This document shows positions 7,870-16,527 of a stretch of 64,000 nt of DNA, one piece after another. The DNA comes from SIG607 sp045605385 (GTDB lineage: Bacteria; Bacillota; Clostridia; Oscillospirales; Acutalibacteraceae), in NCBI GenBank assembly GCA_045605385.1, contig JAZUPW010000042.1:8411-72410 (forward strand). The letters are read 5' to 3'. Made by a program: the position numbers and the translations under genes. A model generated the notes under the pieces. The model searched no databases and was not told the origin of the DNA. It saw only the letters and a list, made by a program, of their open reading frames with translations. Within the stretch, counting starts at the first letter, position 1. The number at the start of each line of letters is the position of its first letter.

Positions 7870-8490
7870 ATGGAATTTAAAGTAGTACAAAAAGAATTAG
7901 AATTACAGTCGAGAGGTTGGATACCTACATTCCACGATATCTCTAAAGAGGTTAAGGAAATAGTTGAGGCATCAGGCATTAAGAATGGTACAGTTAGCGT
8001 AGTTTCTCACCACACCACTTGTTCTGTAATGGTACAAGAATGTTCACACGATATTGACTCTTTTGATTTAGAGTTTTTACAGCACGACCTTCTTGATATT
8101 ATGAGAAAAATGATACCTGACTTTGCCGAGGAACATCAGTATCGTCACCCAGGCCCGATTCATGCGCAATATGGCCGTTGGGTAAACGAACCTGGTGATT
8201 ATTCAAGTATGAATACTGATGGACACTTACGTTCATGCTTCTTTGGCAGAAGTGAAGCTTTAACAATTAAAGATGGAGTAGTTGACGGTGGTCAGTTTGC
8301 TCACATTTATTTTATTGACTGGGACCATGTAATTGCCCGTCGACGTCAGGTTAATATAACAGTTATGGGTACTACTGAGGATGTAGGCGATAGAAAGTGG
8401 AATAACGGTGAAGTTATTGATACACGCCACAAGTTCCTTGAAGAAGAAAAAGCTTACGATCCACATTATGACCTTCAGCAGAAGAGATAA
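7870..8490 (+). CDS. YjbQ/UPF0047-family protein
   Basis: ATG 7870 has TTGGAGG upstream; the reading frame is open further upstream but lacks a site there. The 206-residue protein is longer than the usual ~135-140 residue YjbQ. Family marks are VVSHHTTCSVMVQE with paired His, HDLLDIMRKMIPD, MNTDGHLRSCFFG and a C-terminal VDGGQFAHIYFIDWD. Extra sequence is present after the Pro-rich middle (HPGPIHAQYGRWVNEPG) and at the C-terminus. YjbQ proteins have weak secondary thiamine-phosphate synthase activity in vitro, but the physiological role is unsettled. Here it lies inside a sugar operon, so a sugar-phosphate or sugar-acid substrate is more plausible (inference). Confidence 0.8.
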   Translation: MEFKVVQKELELQSRGWIPTFHDISKEVKEIVEASGIKNGTVSVVSHHTTCSVMVQECSHDIDSFDLEFLQHDLLDIMRKMIPDFAEEHQYRHPGPIHAQYGRWVNEPGDYSSMNTDGHLRSCFFGRSEALTIKDGVVDGGQFAHIYFIDWDHVIARRRQVNITVMGTTEDVGDRKWNNGEVIDTRHKFLEEEKAYDPHYDLQQKR

Positions 8491-8505
8491 TTAAGGGAAT
8501 ACGAA

Positions 8506-9210
8506 ATGGTTAAAGATTATAAAATTTCAATACCTTTTTTTGAGTTTGGTCCTAAAGCCTATTTATACGGCGATGAACTGCTCGAACTTATGAAGAAAAT
8601 TGATGGCTTTGCGCAAAAATATGATATGGACGTTATAGCTGACGTACAGACCACAGATTTGCGACTTATAGCCGAAAACACCTCTGACAGAATACATGTT
8701 TATTCACAGCATATGGATTCAATCCCAGTAGGAAGAGGTATGGGAACAATACTTCCTGAAGCTGTAAAGGCTACAGGAGCAGTAGGTGTTATGCTCAATC
8801 ACGCTGAATGTAAACTTACTTTGGATGAAGTAAAAGAAGCGATTAAGCGTGCTGACGAGGTTGGTCTTGCAACCATTGTTTGTGCTGATACAGAGGAAGA
8901 AATTAAGGCAATAGCCGAAATGAATCCTAATATTTTGGTTGCAGAACCCAGCGAGCTTATCGGTACAGGTATTGCAGTTGGCAGAGAATATGTTGATGCT
9001 TGTATAGAACTTGTTAAATCTGTAAATCCTGAAATAATGGTATTGCCGTCAGCAGGTATCAGTTGCGGAAACGACTGCTATAACATAATTATGGCAGGAG
9101 CTGACGGATCGGGCTCAAGCAGTGGTATCTGTAAAGCAGAAGACCCTGCCGCTATGGCTGAAGAAATGATGGCGGCTGTAAGAAAGGCTTATGATGAACG
9201 AAACAAGTAA
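8506..9210 (+). CDS. Archaeal-type triose-phosphate isomerase-like TIM-barrel
   Basis: 234 residues, short like archaeal TPI. Catalytic equivalents can be proposed: Lys in FGPKAYLYG near the N-terminus, His in VYSQHMD, and Glu in LVAEPSELIGTG, which matches the archaeal AEP.ELIGTG motif closely. The phosphate loop is PSAGISCGNDCYN plus DGSGSSSGICKAEDPAA. It probably interconverts dihydroxyacetone phosphate with glyceraldehyde 3-phosphate, or the tetrose analogues as in EryH-like TPI paralogues of polyol operons. Start ATG 8506 has AAGGGA upstream. The last 20 nt overlap the kinase gene. Being in a sugar operon instead of the glycolytic gapA-pgk-tpi cluster indicates a dedicated isomerase. Confidence 0.75.
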   Translation: MVKDYKISIPFFEFGPKAYLYGDELLELMKKIDGFAQKYDMDVIADVQTTDLRLIAENTSDRIHVYSQHMDSIPVGRGMGTILPEAVKATGAVGVMLNHAECKLTLDEVKEAIKRADEVGLATIVCADTEEEIKAIAEMNPNILVAEPSELIGTGIAVGREYVDACIELVKSVNPEIMVLPSAGISCGNDCYNIIMAGADGSGSSSGICKAEDPAAMAEEMMAAVRKAYDERNK

Positions 9211-10609
9211 AAAGTATCTTTTAGGTGCGGATATTGGCACCACATCACTTAAATGCGCGGTTTTTGATACCGACGGCAATATGATTAAATCTGCAACTAA
9301 GGATTATACCTTAATAGTTTCAGGTGATGAGGTTGAATTTCCTGCTGACGATTATGTAAAACTTTTTGAAGAAGCATATGCGGAAGTATCGGACGGTTTG
9401 GAAATATCCGCTTTATCAATCGATACACAGTGCGAAACTCTTATTGTTACCGATGAAAACGATAAGCCTTTAATGAACGCTATAGTTTGGCTAGATAACC
9501 GCGCCTCAAAACAGGCAGAAGAAATCAAAGAGCATTTTGGCACAAAGCGTGTTTATGAGGTTACAGGTCAACCCGAAATAACGGCGACTTGGCCTGCAGC
9601 AAAACTTTTGTGGATAAAGCAAAATAAACCTGAAATTCATAGTAAAATAAGTAAGGTTTTCTTGTTAGAAGATTATCTGCTCTATAAGTTAACTGGTAAT
9701 TTTGTTACTGAAAAAACCCTACAGTCGTCCACAATATATTTTGATATTAAAAACGATTGTTGGTGGGATGAAATGCTGAATTTCATCGATGCTAAAAAAG
9801 AGTGGTTTCCGAAGCTTTACGACAGTGCTGTGCAAGTAGGCAAATATAAAGGTGCATTAGTAGTGACTAGTGCTATCGACCAAATTGCAGGGGCTATAGG
9901 CGCAGGTATTACCAATACGAGTGTTGTCAGTGAAATGACAGGTACTACAATGGTTGTGTTTGCACCGAGTGAAACTATACCCGAATTTAACCCTGAAAGT
10001 ATAGTCCCTTGCCATAAGAATTATGACGGTAAGTATTGCTTGCTTTCTTGGACACCTACCGCCGGTATCGCACTTAAATGGTTTAAAAACAATTTCTGTG
10101 AAAAATATGACTTTAAAGAACTTGATGAACTTGCAAAGAAAGTTCCTGCCGGTAGTGATGGTTTAGTCTTTTTGCCTTATCTTTGCGGTTCTACAATGCC
10201 AAGATATAATCCTGATGCAAAGGGAGCTTTCTTAGGTCTTACAATGGAACATACACGAGGTCACGCTGTGCGGAGCATTTTAGAGGCGGTAGCTTGTATG
10301 CTTAAAGCAAATCTCGACTATTTGGGAATTTCATGTGAGCAAATACGCTCAATGGGTGGGGGCTCAAGCAGTCCACTTTGGTGCCAAATTAAAGCTGATA
10401 TGACAAACAAGAATATAGCGATTCTTGAAAACAACGAAACTGCTTGCCTAGGCTCTGCAATACTTGCGGGAGTAGGTGCTGGTATATACAGCGATGTAAA
10501 AACCGTTTGCAAAAATATTGTTAAAATTAAAAAGGTATATACTCCGTCAGGTACGGATTATACTGAATGCTATAAAAATTTCTTGAACGCTGAAAACAAA
10601 AACTTATAA
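9191..10609 (+). CDS. FGGY-family carbohydrate kinase (xylulokinase-like)
   Basis: 472 residues. N-terminal ATP-binding phosphate-1 motif LLGADIGTTSLKCAVFDTDG; substrate region IVWLDNRASKQAEEI; EMTGTTMVVFAP in the middle; C-terminal nucleotide-binding stretch MGGGSSSPLWCQIKADM and TACLGSAILAGVGAG, which places it closer to xylulokinase than to glycerol kinase. It phosphorylates a ketose or polyol delivered by the isomerase or permease of this operon. The start overlaps the TIM-barrel gene by 20 nt (ATG 9191 or ATG 9194), implying coupled translation. The exact sugar is not predictable from the motifs. Confidence 0.85.
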   Translation: MMNETSKKYLLGADIGTTSLKCAVFDTDGNMIKSATKDYTLIVSGDEVEFPADDYVKLFEEAYAEVSDGLEISALSIDTQCETLIVTDENDKPLMNAIVWLDNRASKQAEEIKEHFGTKRVYEVTGQPEITATWPAAKLLWIKQNKPEIHSKISKVFLLEDYLLYKLTGNFVTEKTLQSSTIYFDIKNDCWWDEMLNFIDAKKEWFPKLYDSAVQVGKYKGALVVTSAIDQIAGAIGAGITNTSVVSEMTGTTMVVFAPSETIPEFNPESIVPCHKNYDGKYCLLSWTPTAGIALKWFKNNFCEKYDFKELDELAKKVPAGSDGLVFLPYLCGSTMPRYNPDAKGAFLGLTMEHTRGHAVRSILEAVACMLKANLDYLGISCEQIRSMGGGSSSPLWCQIKADMTNKNIAILENNETACLGSAILAGVGAGIYSDVKTVCKNIVKIKKVYTPSGTDYTECYKNFLNAENKNL

Positions 10610-10638
10610 TCAGTTTTGACATATAAGATGGTGTTAGT

Positions 10639-11913
10639 ATGGACAATGTTCATTTTGAAAACAAAAGCGTGAGCAGGCATTTCTTTTGGTTTATTTGGTT
10701 TGTATATGTAATAGTTTATATGACCAAAAACTGTTTTAGTGCAGCAATGGCTGCTATTGTTTTTGAGGGTGCTATGACCAAATCACAAACAGGGCTTATA
10801 ACCGCAGTTTTTTATTTGGTTTATGCACCGTTACAGGTGGTTGGTGGCATCTTTGCCGACAAATATGATCCGGAAAAACTCATAAAAATAGGTTTAATAG
10901 GGAGCGGACTTGCAAATTTAATGGTTTTTTTAAATCGGGATTATTTTGTTATTCTTGTTACTTGGGTATTTAATGCTATTATACAGTTTGCTGTTTGGCC
11001 ATCAGTTTTTAAAATTGTTTCATCACAGCTTGTGCAAGGAGATCGAAAAAATTCTGCATATTATATGTCTTTTTCTTCAACGGCAGGATTACTGCTTGCA
11101 TATCTTGTTGCGGCTTTATTGACAAAATGGCAGCACAATTTCTTGATTTCCGCAATAACTCTTTTGGCATTGGCTGTTGTGTTACATATAGTAACCAAAA
11201 GAATCAGACCGTATATGATTGAGAATGAAGCTACTGAAAAACAGTCTAATGACGGTGCCGATGTAAAAAAGGTTGGAACCTTTAAATTATTCCTTGAAAG
11301 TGGATTCTTTATCCTGGTAATGGTCGCATTTATAAGAACCTTGGTTGCAAACAGTATAAAAACCCTTTCGTCTACTATGCTAATGGAAACCTATGAAAAT
11401 GTATCTCCGTCTCTTGGCAATTTGCTGAATATGTTTATCATAGGTGTTGGCATTGTCGGCACGGTGCTTGTTAAATCGGTACTTTATCCACAACATATTA
11501 AAAGTGCACCTAATGGTATAGCGATTATGTTTTTACTTTCATTTATCGCTGCCATATTTTTAATATTTGTTGGTAAAATTGATATTGCAATAATAGTTAT
11601 TTTTTTGTGCTTCGTGTCAGGTTGTTTGACTTCGACTGTGTTGTTGATGTCTTATTGTAATCTGCGTTTTGCAAAATTCGGAAAAAGCGGAACGGCAGCA
11701 GGAATTATGAACGCAGCAACTTCACTGGGAGTTGTAATTAACAGTTATGGAGTTACAAAACTTGCTGAAAAATTTGATTGGGCAACTGTAAATATTATTT
11801 TTTGTGTTTTGTTGGTTGTTGCACTTATATTGAGTTTAGTAGTAATTTCTTTTTGGAAACGGTTCAAAAAGAAATATCACCCGCACTCTTTACAACCGCT
11901 TGTTAAGAATTAG
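10639..11913 (+). CDS. Major facilitator superfamily permease, sugar/organophosphate type
   Basis: 424 residues with about 12 hydrophobic segments and a charged central loop near residues 190-215. The first half has the OPA-like arrangement: FVYVIVYMTKNCFSAAMAAI, then GLITAVFYLVYAPLQVVGGI and FADKYDPEKLI, the MFS A-loop (D.x..G/R-like). It ends in a basic tail. It sits between kinase and isomerase genes and is the likely importer of the operon substrate. OPA members exchange sugar phosphates or glycerol 3-phosphate, but free-sugar carriers of the same shape exist; a free sugar is more consistent with a kinase in the operon. Confidence 0.8.
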   Translation: MDNVHFENKSVSRHFFWFIWFVYVIVYMTKNCFSAAMAAIVFEGAMTKSQTGLITAVFYLVYAPLQVVGGIFADKYDPEKLIKIGLIGSGLANLMVFLNRDYFVILVTWVFNAIIQFAVWPSVFKIVSSQLVQGDRKNSAYYMSFSSTAGLLLAYLVAALLTKWQHNFLISAITLLALAVVLHIVTKRIRPYMIENEATEKQSNDGADVKKVGTFKLFLESGFFILVMVAFIRTLVANSIKTLSSTMLMETYENVSPSLGNLLNMFIIGVGIVGTVLVKSVLYPQHIKSAPNGIAIMFLLSFIAAIFLIFVGKIDIAIIVIFLCFVSGCLTSTVLLMSYCNLRFAKFGKSGTAAGIMNAATSLGVVINSYGVTKLAEKFDWATVNIIFCVLLVVALILSLVVISFWKRFKKKYHPHSLQPLVKN

Positions 11914-11937
11914 ATATTATTGTTTGGAGGAAAATAT

Positions 11938-13284
11938 ATGAATAAAATTGCGTTTATAGGCTTTGGCGAAGTCAATACTCCTATTGATATTATCATCAAT
12001 AAATGCAAAGCCGCCGAGGAATCTCTTATAAAAGAGGGCCTTGACCTTGTTAGTGTTTATCCTGTAACCGATGATTATGAAGAAAAGGATATTGCTAAGG
12101 CATATAAGGCTTTAGAGGGTCAGGATTTCGATTGTATGGTAGTTTGCATTGCAGGTTGGATTCCAACCCATGCAGTAGTAAAGATTACCGAAAAATATCG
12201 CCATATTCCTATAGTATTATGGGGCCTTTGCGGATGGCGTGAGGATGATAGAATAGTTACTACCGCTGACCAAGCAGGTACAACCGCTCTTCGTAAAACT
12301 TTCCGTGATTTAGGATATACTTTTAAGTACGTTTACGATATTATCGGTAAGCCGTCTAACTCTAAAAAGGTAGCAAATTATGCTAAAGCCGCTACTGCTG
12401 CTAAAGAACTTCGTTTTGCCCGTGTTGGTATGGCAGGCTACCGTGATATGAACCTTTACGGTACTTTGTATGACGGAAGCTCGTTAAAGAGAGAAATTGG
12501 TCCTGAAATTGAGACCTTTGAAATGCTTGAAATCAAGCAAAGATATGATAATATAACCGCTGGACAAAAAGCAGAGGTTATTGAAAATGCTATGACTAAA
12601 TGGAATTTCCTTAAACCTGCTAAGCGCGAGGGTATGGAAATGGCTGCAGGATATTATCTTGCTATAAAGTCGCTTATTGATGAGCGTGGATATAAAGCAA
12701 TATCTTTAAAAGATGTTGATGGTATGAAGAAACTTTTAGGCTTCCCACCGGCTCCGATTTTTATGCTACTTGCTGACTGTGAAGGTGTTTCAACAATCCC
12801 TGAAAATGACTGTTTAGGTAACGTTACACAGCTTATTGTTAAAGCCCTTACAGGTCAGTGCGGCGCTTATTTAGAATTTTATGAATTTTTTGAAAACAGC
12901 GTGCTTGCAGGTGTACCGGATTATATTCCTAAAGAAATAACCTTGGGTGAAACAACTGTTATGCCTGCGGCTTTCGGTGAATTGTCAGAGGGTATACTTA
13001 ATGTTTCTAAAGTAAAAACAGGTGAACTTACTATGTGCCGCCTTTTTTACGAAGATGGTAAGTATTATATGCATATGCTCACAGGTGAGGGTAAAACTCC
13101 TCCTAAGTGGGAAGAAGCAGGTTGGACACAGCCAGCACCACAGTTACCTGGTCTTGAAATCTTTATTGACGATGTAGAAAAGTTCGCACAAAACGTTATG
13201 TGTCAGCACTATATTATTTCTTATGGCGATAATACAGAACTTATTATGAATTTTTGTGACATTAATGGAATTAAAATTATTTGA
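11938..13284 (+). CDS. L-fucose/L-arabinose isomerase-like protein
   Basis: ATG 11938 is preceded by TTGGAGG; 448 residues. The N-terminal Rossmann part (KIAFIGFGEVNTPIDII, then FDCMVVCIAGWIPTHAVV and LWGLCGWREDD) and the central RFARVGMAGYRDMNLYG segment are like the FucI/AraA domain order; the C-terminal third contains LADCEGVSTIPENDCLGNV, GAYLEFYEF and a basic/acidic tail. These enzymes interconvert an aldose and a ketose with Mn2+. A conserved Glu/Asp/His metal set is plausible (E-x..D around LADCEG and H in CQHYI) but not proven. Function would be to make the ketose used by the FGGY kinase. Confidence 0.7.
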   Translation: MNKIAFIGFGEVNTPIDIIINKCKAAEESLIKEGLDLVSVYPVTDDYEEKDIAKAYKALEGQDFDCMVVCIAGWIPTHAVVKITEKYRHIPIVLWGLCGWREDDRIVTTADQAGTTALRKTFRDLGYTFKYVYDIIGKPSNSKKVANYAKAATAAKELRFARVGMAGYRDMNLYGTLYDGSSLKREIGPEIETFEMLEIKQRYDNITAGQKAEVIENAMTKWNFLKPAKREGMEMAAGYYLAIKSLIDERGYKAISLKDVDGMKKLLGFPPAPIFMLLADCEGVSTIPENDCLGNVTQLIVKALTGQCGAYLEFYEFFENSVLAGVPDYIPKEITLGETTVMPAAFGELSEGILNVSKVKTGELTMCRLFYEDGKYYMHMLTGEGKTPPKWEEAGWTQPAPQLPGLEIFIDDVEKFAQNVMCQHYIISYGDNTELIMNFCDINGIKII

Positions 13285-13295
13285 GGTGATTTATA

Positions 13296-13970
13296 ATGGA
13301 ATATATTTTAGATACAGCGGATATTGAAGCTATAAAAGATTGTAATGAGTTTTATCCACTTTCTGGTGTTACAACTAATCCTTCTATTATAGCTAAGGAA
13401 AATAGAAACTTTTGGGATATTGTAAAAGAGATTAGAAATATTATCGGTCCTGATAAACTCTTTTTTGCCCAAACTGTTCAAACTGAAGCTTCAAAAATTG
13501 TAGAAGAGGCTGTTCTTATGGATAAAAAATCAGGCGGAGAATTTTGTGTTAAAATCCCGATTTGTGAAGAAGGATTAAAGGCTACAATGCAGCTTAAAAA
13601 ACTTGGTATAAAGGTGCTAATGACTGCTATTTTCACTCCTGCTCAGGCACTAATTGCTGCAAAAGCCGGAGCTGATTATGTTGCTCCATATGTAAACCGT
13701 CTTGACAATATTATAGGTGATGGTTGTGAAGTTGTAGCACAAATAGTTGAACAGTTTGCAATTTATGATTTGCCTTGTAAGGTACTTGCGGCAAGTTTTA
13801 AAAATGCTGAACAAGTGCATAAATGTGCACTTTCAGGTTGTCAGTGTGTTACAGTTACTGCTGATGTTTTGAAATCTGTAATAACCCATCCAATGACAGA
13901 TGCTGCAATTAGCGGTTTCGATAAGGATTGGAAAAACGTTTACGGTGAAAAGACCATACTTGATTTTTAA
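13296..13970 (+). CDS. Transaldolase / fructose-6-phosphate aldolase-like (FSA type)
   Basis: 224 residues, the size of the short transaldolase/FSA class. YILDTADIEAIK starts the barrel, LSGVTTNPSIIAKE is the signature phosphate/substrate loop, EFCVKIPICEEG carries the Schiff-base Lys, and VLMTAIFTPAQALIAAKAGA, YVAPYVNRLDN and ASFKNAEQV follow as expected. It splits or transfers a dihydroxyacetone unit from a ketose phosphate. Last gene of the operon, 11 nt after the isomerase. Together with the TPI-like enzyme it supplies C3 units for glycolysis. No terminator hairpin is obvious before the ISL3 element begins at 14006. Confidence 0.85.
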   Translation: MEYILDTADIEAIKDCNEFYPLSGVTTNPSIIAKENRNFWDIVKEIRNIIGPDKLFFAQTVQTEASKIVEEAVLMDKKSGGEFCVKIPICEEGLKATMQLKKLGIKVLMTAIFTPAQALIAAKAGADYVAPYVNRLDNIIGDGCEVVAQIVEQFAIYDLPCKVLAASFKNAEQVHKCALSGCQCVTVTADVLKSVITHPMTDAAISGFDKDWKNVYGEKTILDF

Positions 13971-14005
13971 GCTTAAATAATCTGAATTATTGAAATTTTT
14001 ACATA

Positions 14006-15453
14006 GGAGTTAACGCTTTTTTGGGGCTTTTTGTCAATAGTTGGGGTAAGGAGTTAAAATGAAAATGTTTTACGCAAGCAGTCGCGATTAAGCGGCTGCT
14101 TGTTCTTTGTTAAGTTGTTGATGAGAAAATATATGTAAAATACGGTTTCTGAATCTTTTGAAATTTTGGTAACCGTATGCGTTTCGTTTTAAAACTTTAA
14201 TCTTGTTGTTACACCCTTCGGTAAATCCATTAGTAATCGTAGTTGAGAAAGAATTAATAATACCTGTATACCAATTACGCATTGTATCAGCGCATTTATG
14301 GAACTGTGGTATACCGCAGTTCTCTGCGTTCTGAATCCATTCTGTCAGTGCTTTCTTTGCAGATTTTGCATCCTTTTGATTCAATATCTTTAAAAATTGT
14401 TCTTTGTAAAAGTAGGCTCTGCTTATGTTTACGGAATAATAGAGCATAACATTAACTTGTTGTTTTTGTTCTTCTTCAAGACTGTCATATCGCTTAATCA
14501 GTAAAGATTTCGACCTTTTGAAATACTTTTTGAGTTCGGGACTCAATTTCTTTTGTTCTTCTTTTCGTACATTTTCAAATGCTCATATAGCTGGTCTTAT
14601 CCAATGGTATTTATCAATTACTTGTGTTGCGTTTTTAAACCCCATACATCAGATATATCCGCATAAGTACGCCACATATAACTAACGAAATAAGTTACGC
14701 TGTTGCGTATTTTTTTGGATATCGTTTAAAATAGTTTGTTAAATATGGCTTGTATCGTTCAGGAAGTATGTCTAAAACTCTTTTGTTTACAGGGTCCGTT
14801 AAAATACATTGGTATTTTTCACCCCAAGTGTTACCTTTGAATTCATCTATTGAAAGAGCTTCGGATAATTCAGCTTTAGGATAGGAAACCGTATCAAATA
14901 TTCTAATTACTGTAGATACAGAGAGGTTAACCTCTCTGGCAACACTTGTGAATGAGCGTTCATCACTCAGTTTATCTATTACAAAAGCAGATAACCGATT
15001 TGTCATTCTATGATATCTAGGTAAGAATGAGTTTGTTTCAAAAAATCTCTTACCACAATGTTTACATCGGTATCTGCGTTTACGTAGAACAATGCTGACA
15101 AGCTTTCCGAAAGCAGGAATATCCTTAATTACCTGAATTCGGTAGTCGTGGACTGTATCTGTTGCAGTACCGAAACTAATACAAGTATGTTCTTTTCTTT
15201 CCATTTCCGCGTATATTATGATACTTTTTTCATTTTCCTCGATATTTGTTATATTTAATCCTTGCAATCCGAGAAGTTTTTCTGTAAAATGTTTATAGAG
15301 CATATTTGGTTCCTCCGTTCATGGTTGTTAAGCAATTCCATTTTAACGGATTTCTTCCAAATATGCTCTACTTTTTTTATTTTTTTCAATTTTTTTCGTA
15401 GGCTCTATTTGGTTACCCCAACATTTATTATAGAGCCGCTTTTTGTTGACTCC
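14006..15453 (-). mobile_element. Dead ISL3-family insertion sequence
   Basis: Imperfect terminal inverted repeats: the left end starts GGAGTTAAC at 14006, and the right end read on the minus strand starts GGAGTCAAC at 15453; both contain TTGGGGTAA about 35-40 nt inside. The repeat can be extended outward by ATA on each side. No convincing 8-bp target duplication is visible. The single minus-strand transposase frame is broken (see 14088-15303). The right end abuts remnants of an M20 gene. Confidence 0.8.
14088..15303 (-). pseudogene. ISL3-family transposase, inactivated
   Basis: The N-terminal piece (15303 to 14695, 202 residues) has the ISL3 zinc-finger CSGNPAC-like part (HTCISFGTATDTVHDYR, RKRRYRCKHCGKRF) and helix-turn-helix; the C-terminal piece (14546 to 14088) contains the DDE_Tnp_ISL3 end (NSFSTTITNGFTEGCNNKIK, NAYGYQNFKRFRNRIL). 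Between them the homologous sequence switches frame twice and has a UGA where WAFENVRK-like Trp is expected (around 14582). VTYFVSYMWRTYADISDVW and QVIDKYHWIRPAI are readable in alternate frames. At least three lesions mean no functional product. Confidence 0.85.
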
Positions 15454-15488
15454 TATCTTTTAAGTGAATGAGATAAAATTATAAATGT

Positions 15489-15834
15489 ATTAAAGTAAGG
15501 GAGTTTGCACGAGAAATTGCAGCACATAACGAAATAGACGGCTGCTCTTGTATATTAGAGGAAACATCTTACCGACCTGCAATGCCGTTGACCGACCGCA
15601 ACAGTAAGCTGCTTGAGAAAATGAATCAAATCTATGCACAAAACGGTCTTCCGCAACTAGGCGTACGTACATGTCCTATTGGCTCAGATGCTGCGTATAT
15701 CACCGAAGCTGAAATTCCATACGTAGATAATTTAGGTGTAGATGGTGGTAATATTCATTCCTTAAACGAATAAGCAATTCTTAAATCACTTGCCGAATGT
15801 GCAAAACGACTTGTTTCGGTTGGTTTCTGTATAT
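15489..15834 (+). pseudogene. C-terminal remnant of an M20 peptidase gene
   Basis: In one frame the region reads EFAREIAAHNEIDGC, then SYRPAMPLTDRNSKLLEKMN, GSDAAYITEAEIPYVDNLG and DGGNIHSLNE, followed by a TAA stop and then AILKSLAECAKRL in the same frame. This is the end of an M20 (carboxypeptidase G2/ArgE-like) protein with the metal-binding GSDA and IHS motifs. Its N-terminal two thirds are missing at the ISL3 boundary and it has an internal stop, so it is a remnant. Confidence 0.75.
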
Positions 15835-16008
15835 GTTAATAATAAAAGGAATTCTGTTATGTTTGAAATCAAAACCATCCTCACAGTTATTTTATGAAAT
15901 CAACAAGTATTGTGAGAAGAATAGAGAAATGAGATATAATAGGACAAAAGTCCCCAAACCCGCAAAATTAAAGGGAATTTTTGGAAGTGGAAAATTTATG
16001 GTGTTCTC

Positions 16009-16407
16009 TTGACATTTTCCCCTGCTGCGTGTGATACCATAAAGAATTTTTTTGCTGATACAAATACAGACGAAAAAGATTACGATGCAATCTTTACGGG
16101 TGATTTAGGAACTGTAGGAAGTGAACTGCTGATTGAATTGTGTGAAAAAGAGGGTGTTAAATTGGGCGAAAGATATAACGATTTCGGATGTATGATATTT
16201 GATATAGCAGAACAGGATGTTCACGCGGGTGCTTCGGGATGCGGTTGCTCTGCAACGATGATGTGTTCGTATATAATGGAGCAGTTTAAAAAGGGAAATC
16301 TTAAAAACATTCTTTACTGCGCAACGGGTGCGCTGCTTTCGCCAACGTCGGTTCTGCAAGGCGAAACAATTCCGGGAATATGTCATCTTGTAAATATTCG
16401 TTGTTAA
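16009..16407 (+). pseudogene. spoVAD: C-terminal remnant of spoVAD (stage V sporulation protein AD)
   Basis: The frame starts abruptly with SPAACDTIKNFFADT and carries the conserved SpoVAD C-terminal half: IFTGDLGTVGSELL, FDIAEQDVHAGASGCGCSAT and YCATGALLSPTSVLQGETIPG. A complete SpoVAD is near 340 residues; only about 130 remain and the first 200 are absent, with no plausible start. SpoVAD belongs to the dipicolinic-acid uptake channel of the inner spore membrane. The C-terminus is well conserved, so truncation may be recent. The 15835-16008 stretch between it and the M20 remnant holds no gene I can recognise. Confidence 0.75.
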
Positions 16408-16421
16408 TTTATAAATTCAAC

Positions 16422-16450
16422 TTGACATTTTTTGGGTTTTGTAATAGAAT
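16422..16450 (+). promoter_or_regulatory. Promoter of the glpP-like operon
   Basis: TTGACA at 16422-16427 and TAGAAT at 16445-16450 with a 17-nt spacer. Transcription would start near 16457, about 17 nt before the terminator hairpin at 16474, giving a short regulated leader. Confidence 0.75.
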
Positions 16451-16473
16451 AATTTTGCTGAGATATTTGAGAA

Positions 16474-16509
16474 GCAAGGTTTACAGGGGTAACTGTATCC
16501 TTGCTTTTT
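16474..16509 (+). terminator. Leader terminator, candidate GlpP antitermination target
   Basis: GCAAGG at 16474-16479 pairs with CCTTGC at 16499-16504 and TACAG at 16482-16486 pairs with CTGTA at 16493-16497, with a GGGTAA loop and a small internal loop, followed by a T-tract. It lies between the promoter and the antiterminator gene. In Bacillus, GlpP relieves such leader terminators of glycerol genes. An autoregulated leader is the simplest reading; the hairpin itself is directly visible, the protein-RNA link is inferred. Confidence 0.7.
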
Positions 16510-16527
16510 GTGTTTTTAGGTGATAAA

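Noticed and set aside
14575..14590. In-frame UGA at a Trp position as evidence for recoded genetic code
   Set aside because: It lies in a transposase with two further frameshifts, while several intact genes in the window end with TGA, so it is simple decay.
15797..16012. ORF of 71 residues between the M20 and SpoVAD remnants
   Set aside because: No homology visible, no ribosome site and it spans a junction between remnants.
1..16407. Prophage or integrative conjugative element
   Set aside because: No integrase, capsid, terminase, relaxase or attachment repeats were found; only the IS3 and ISL3 elements and remnants are visible.
16501..16527. Earlier TTG start for the GlpP-like protein
   Set aside because: It overlaps the terminator hairpin, lacks a ribosome site, and ATG 16528 has a good AGGTGA spacing.
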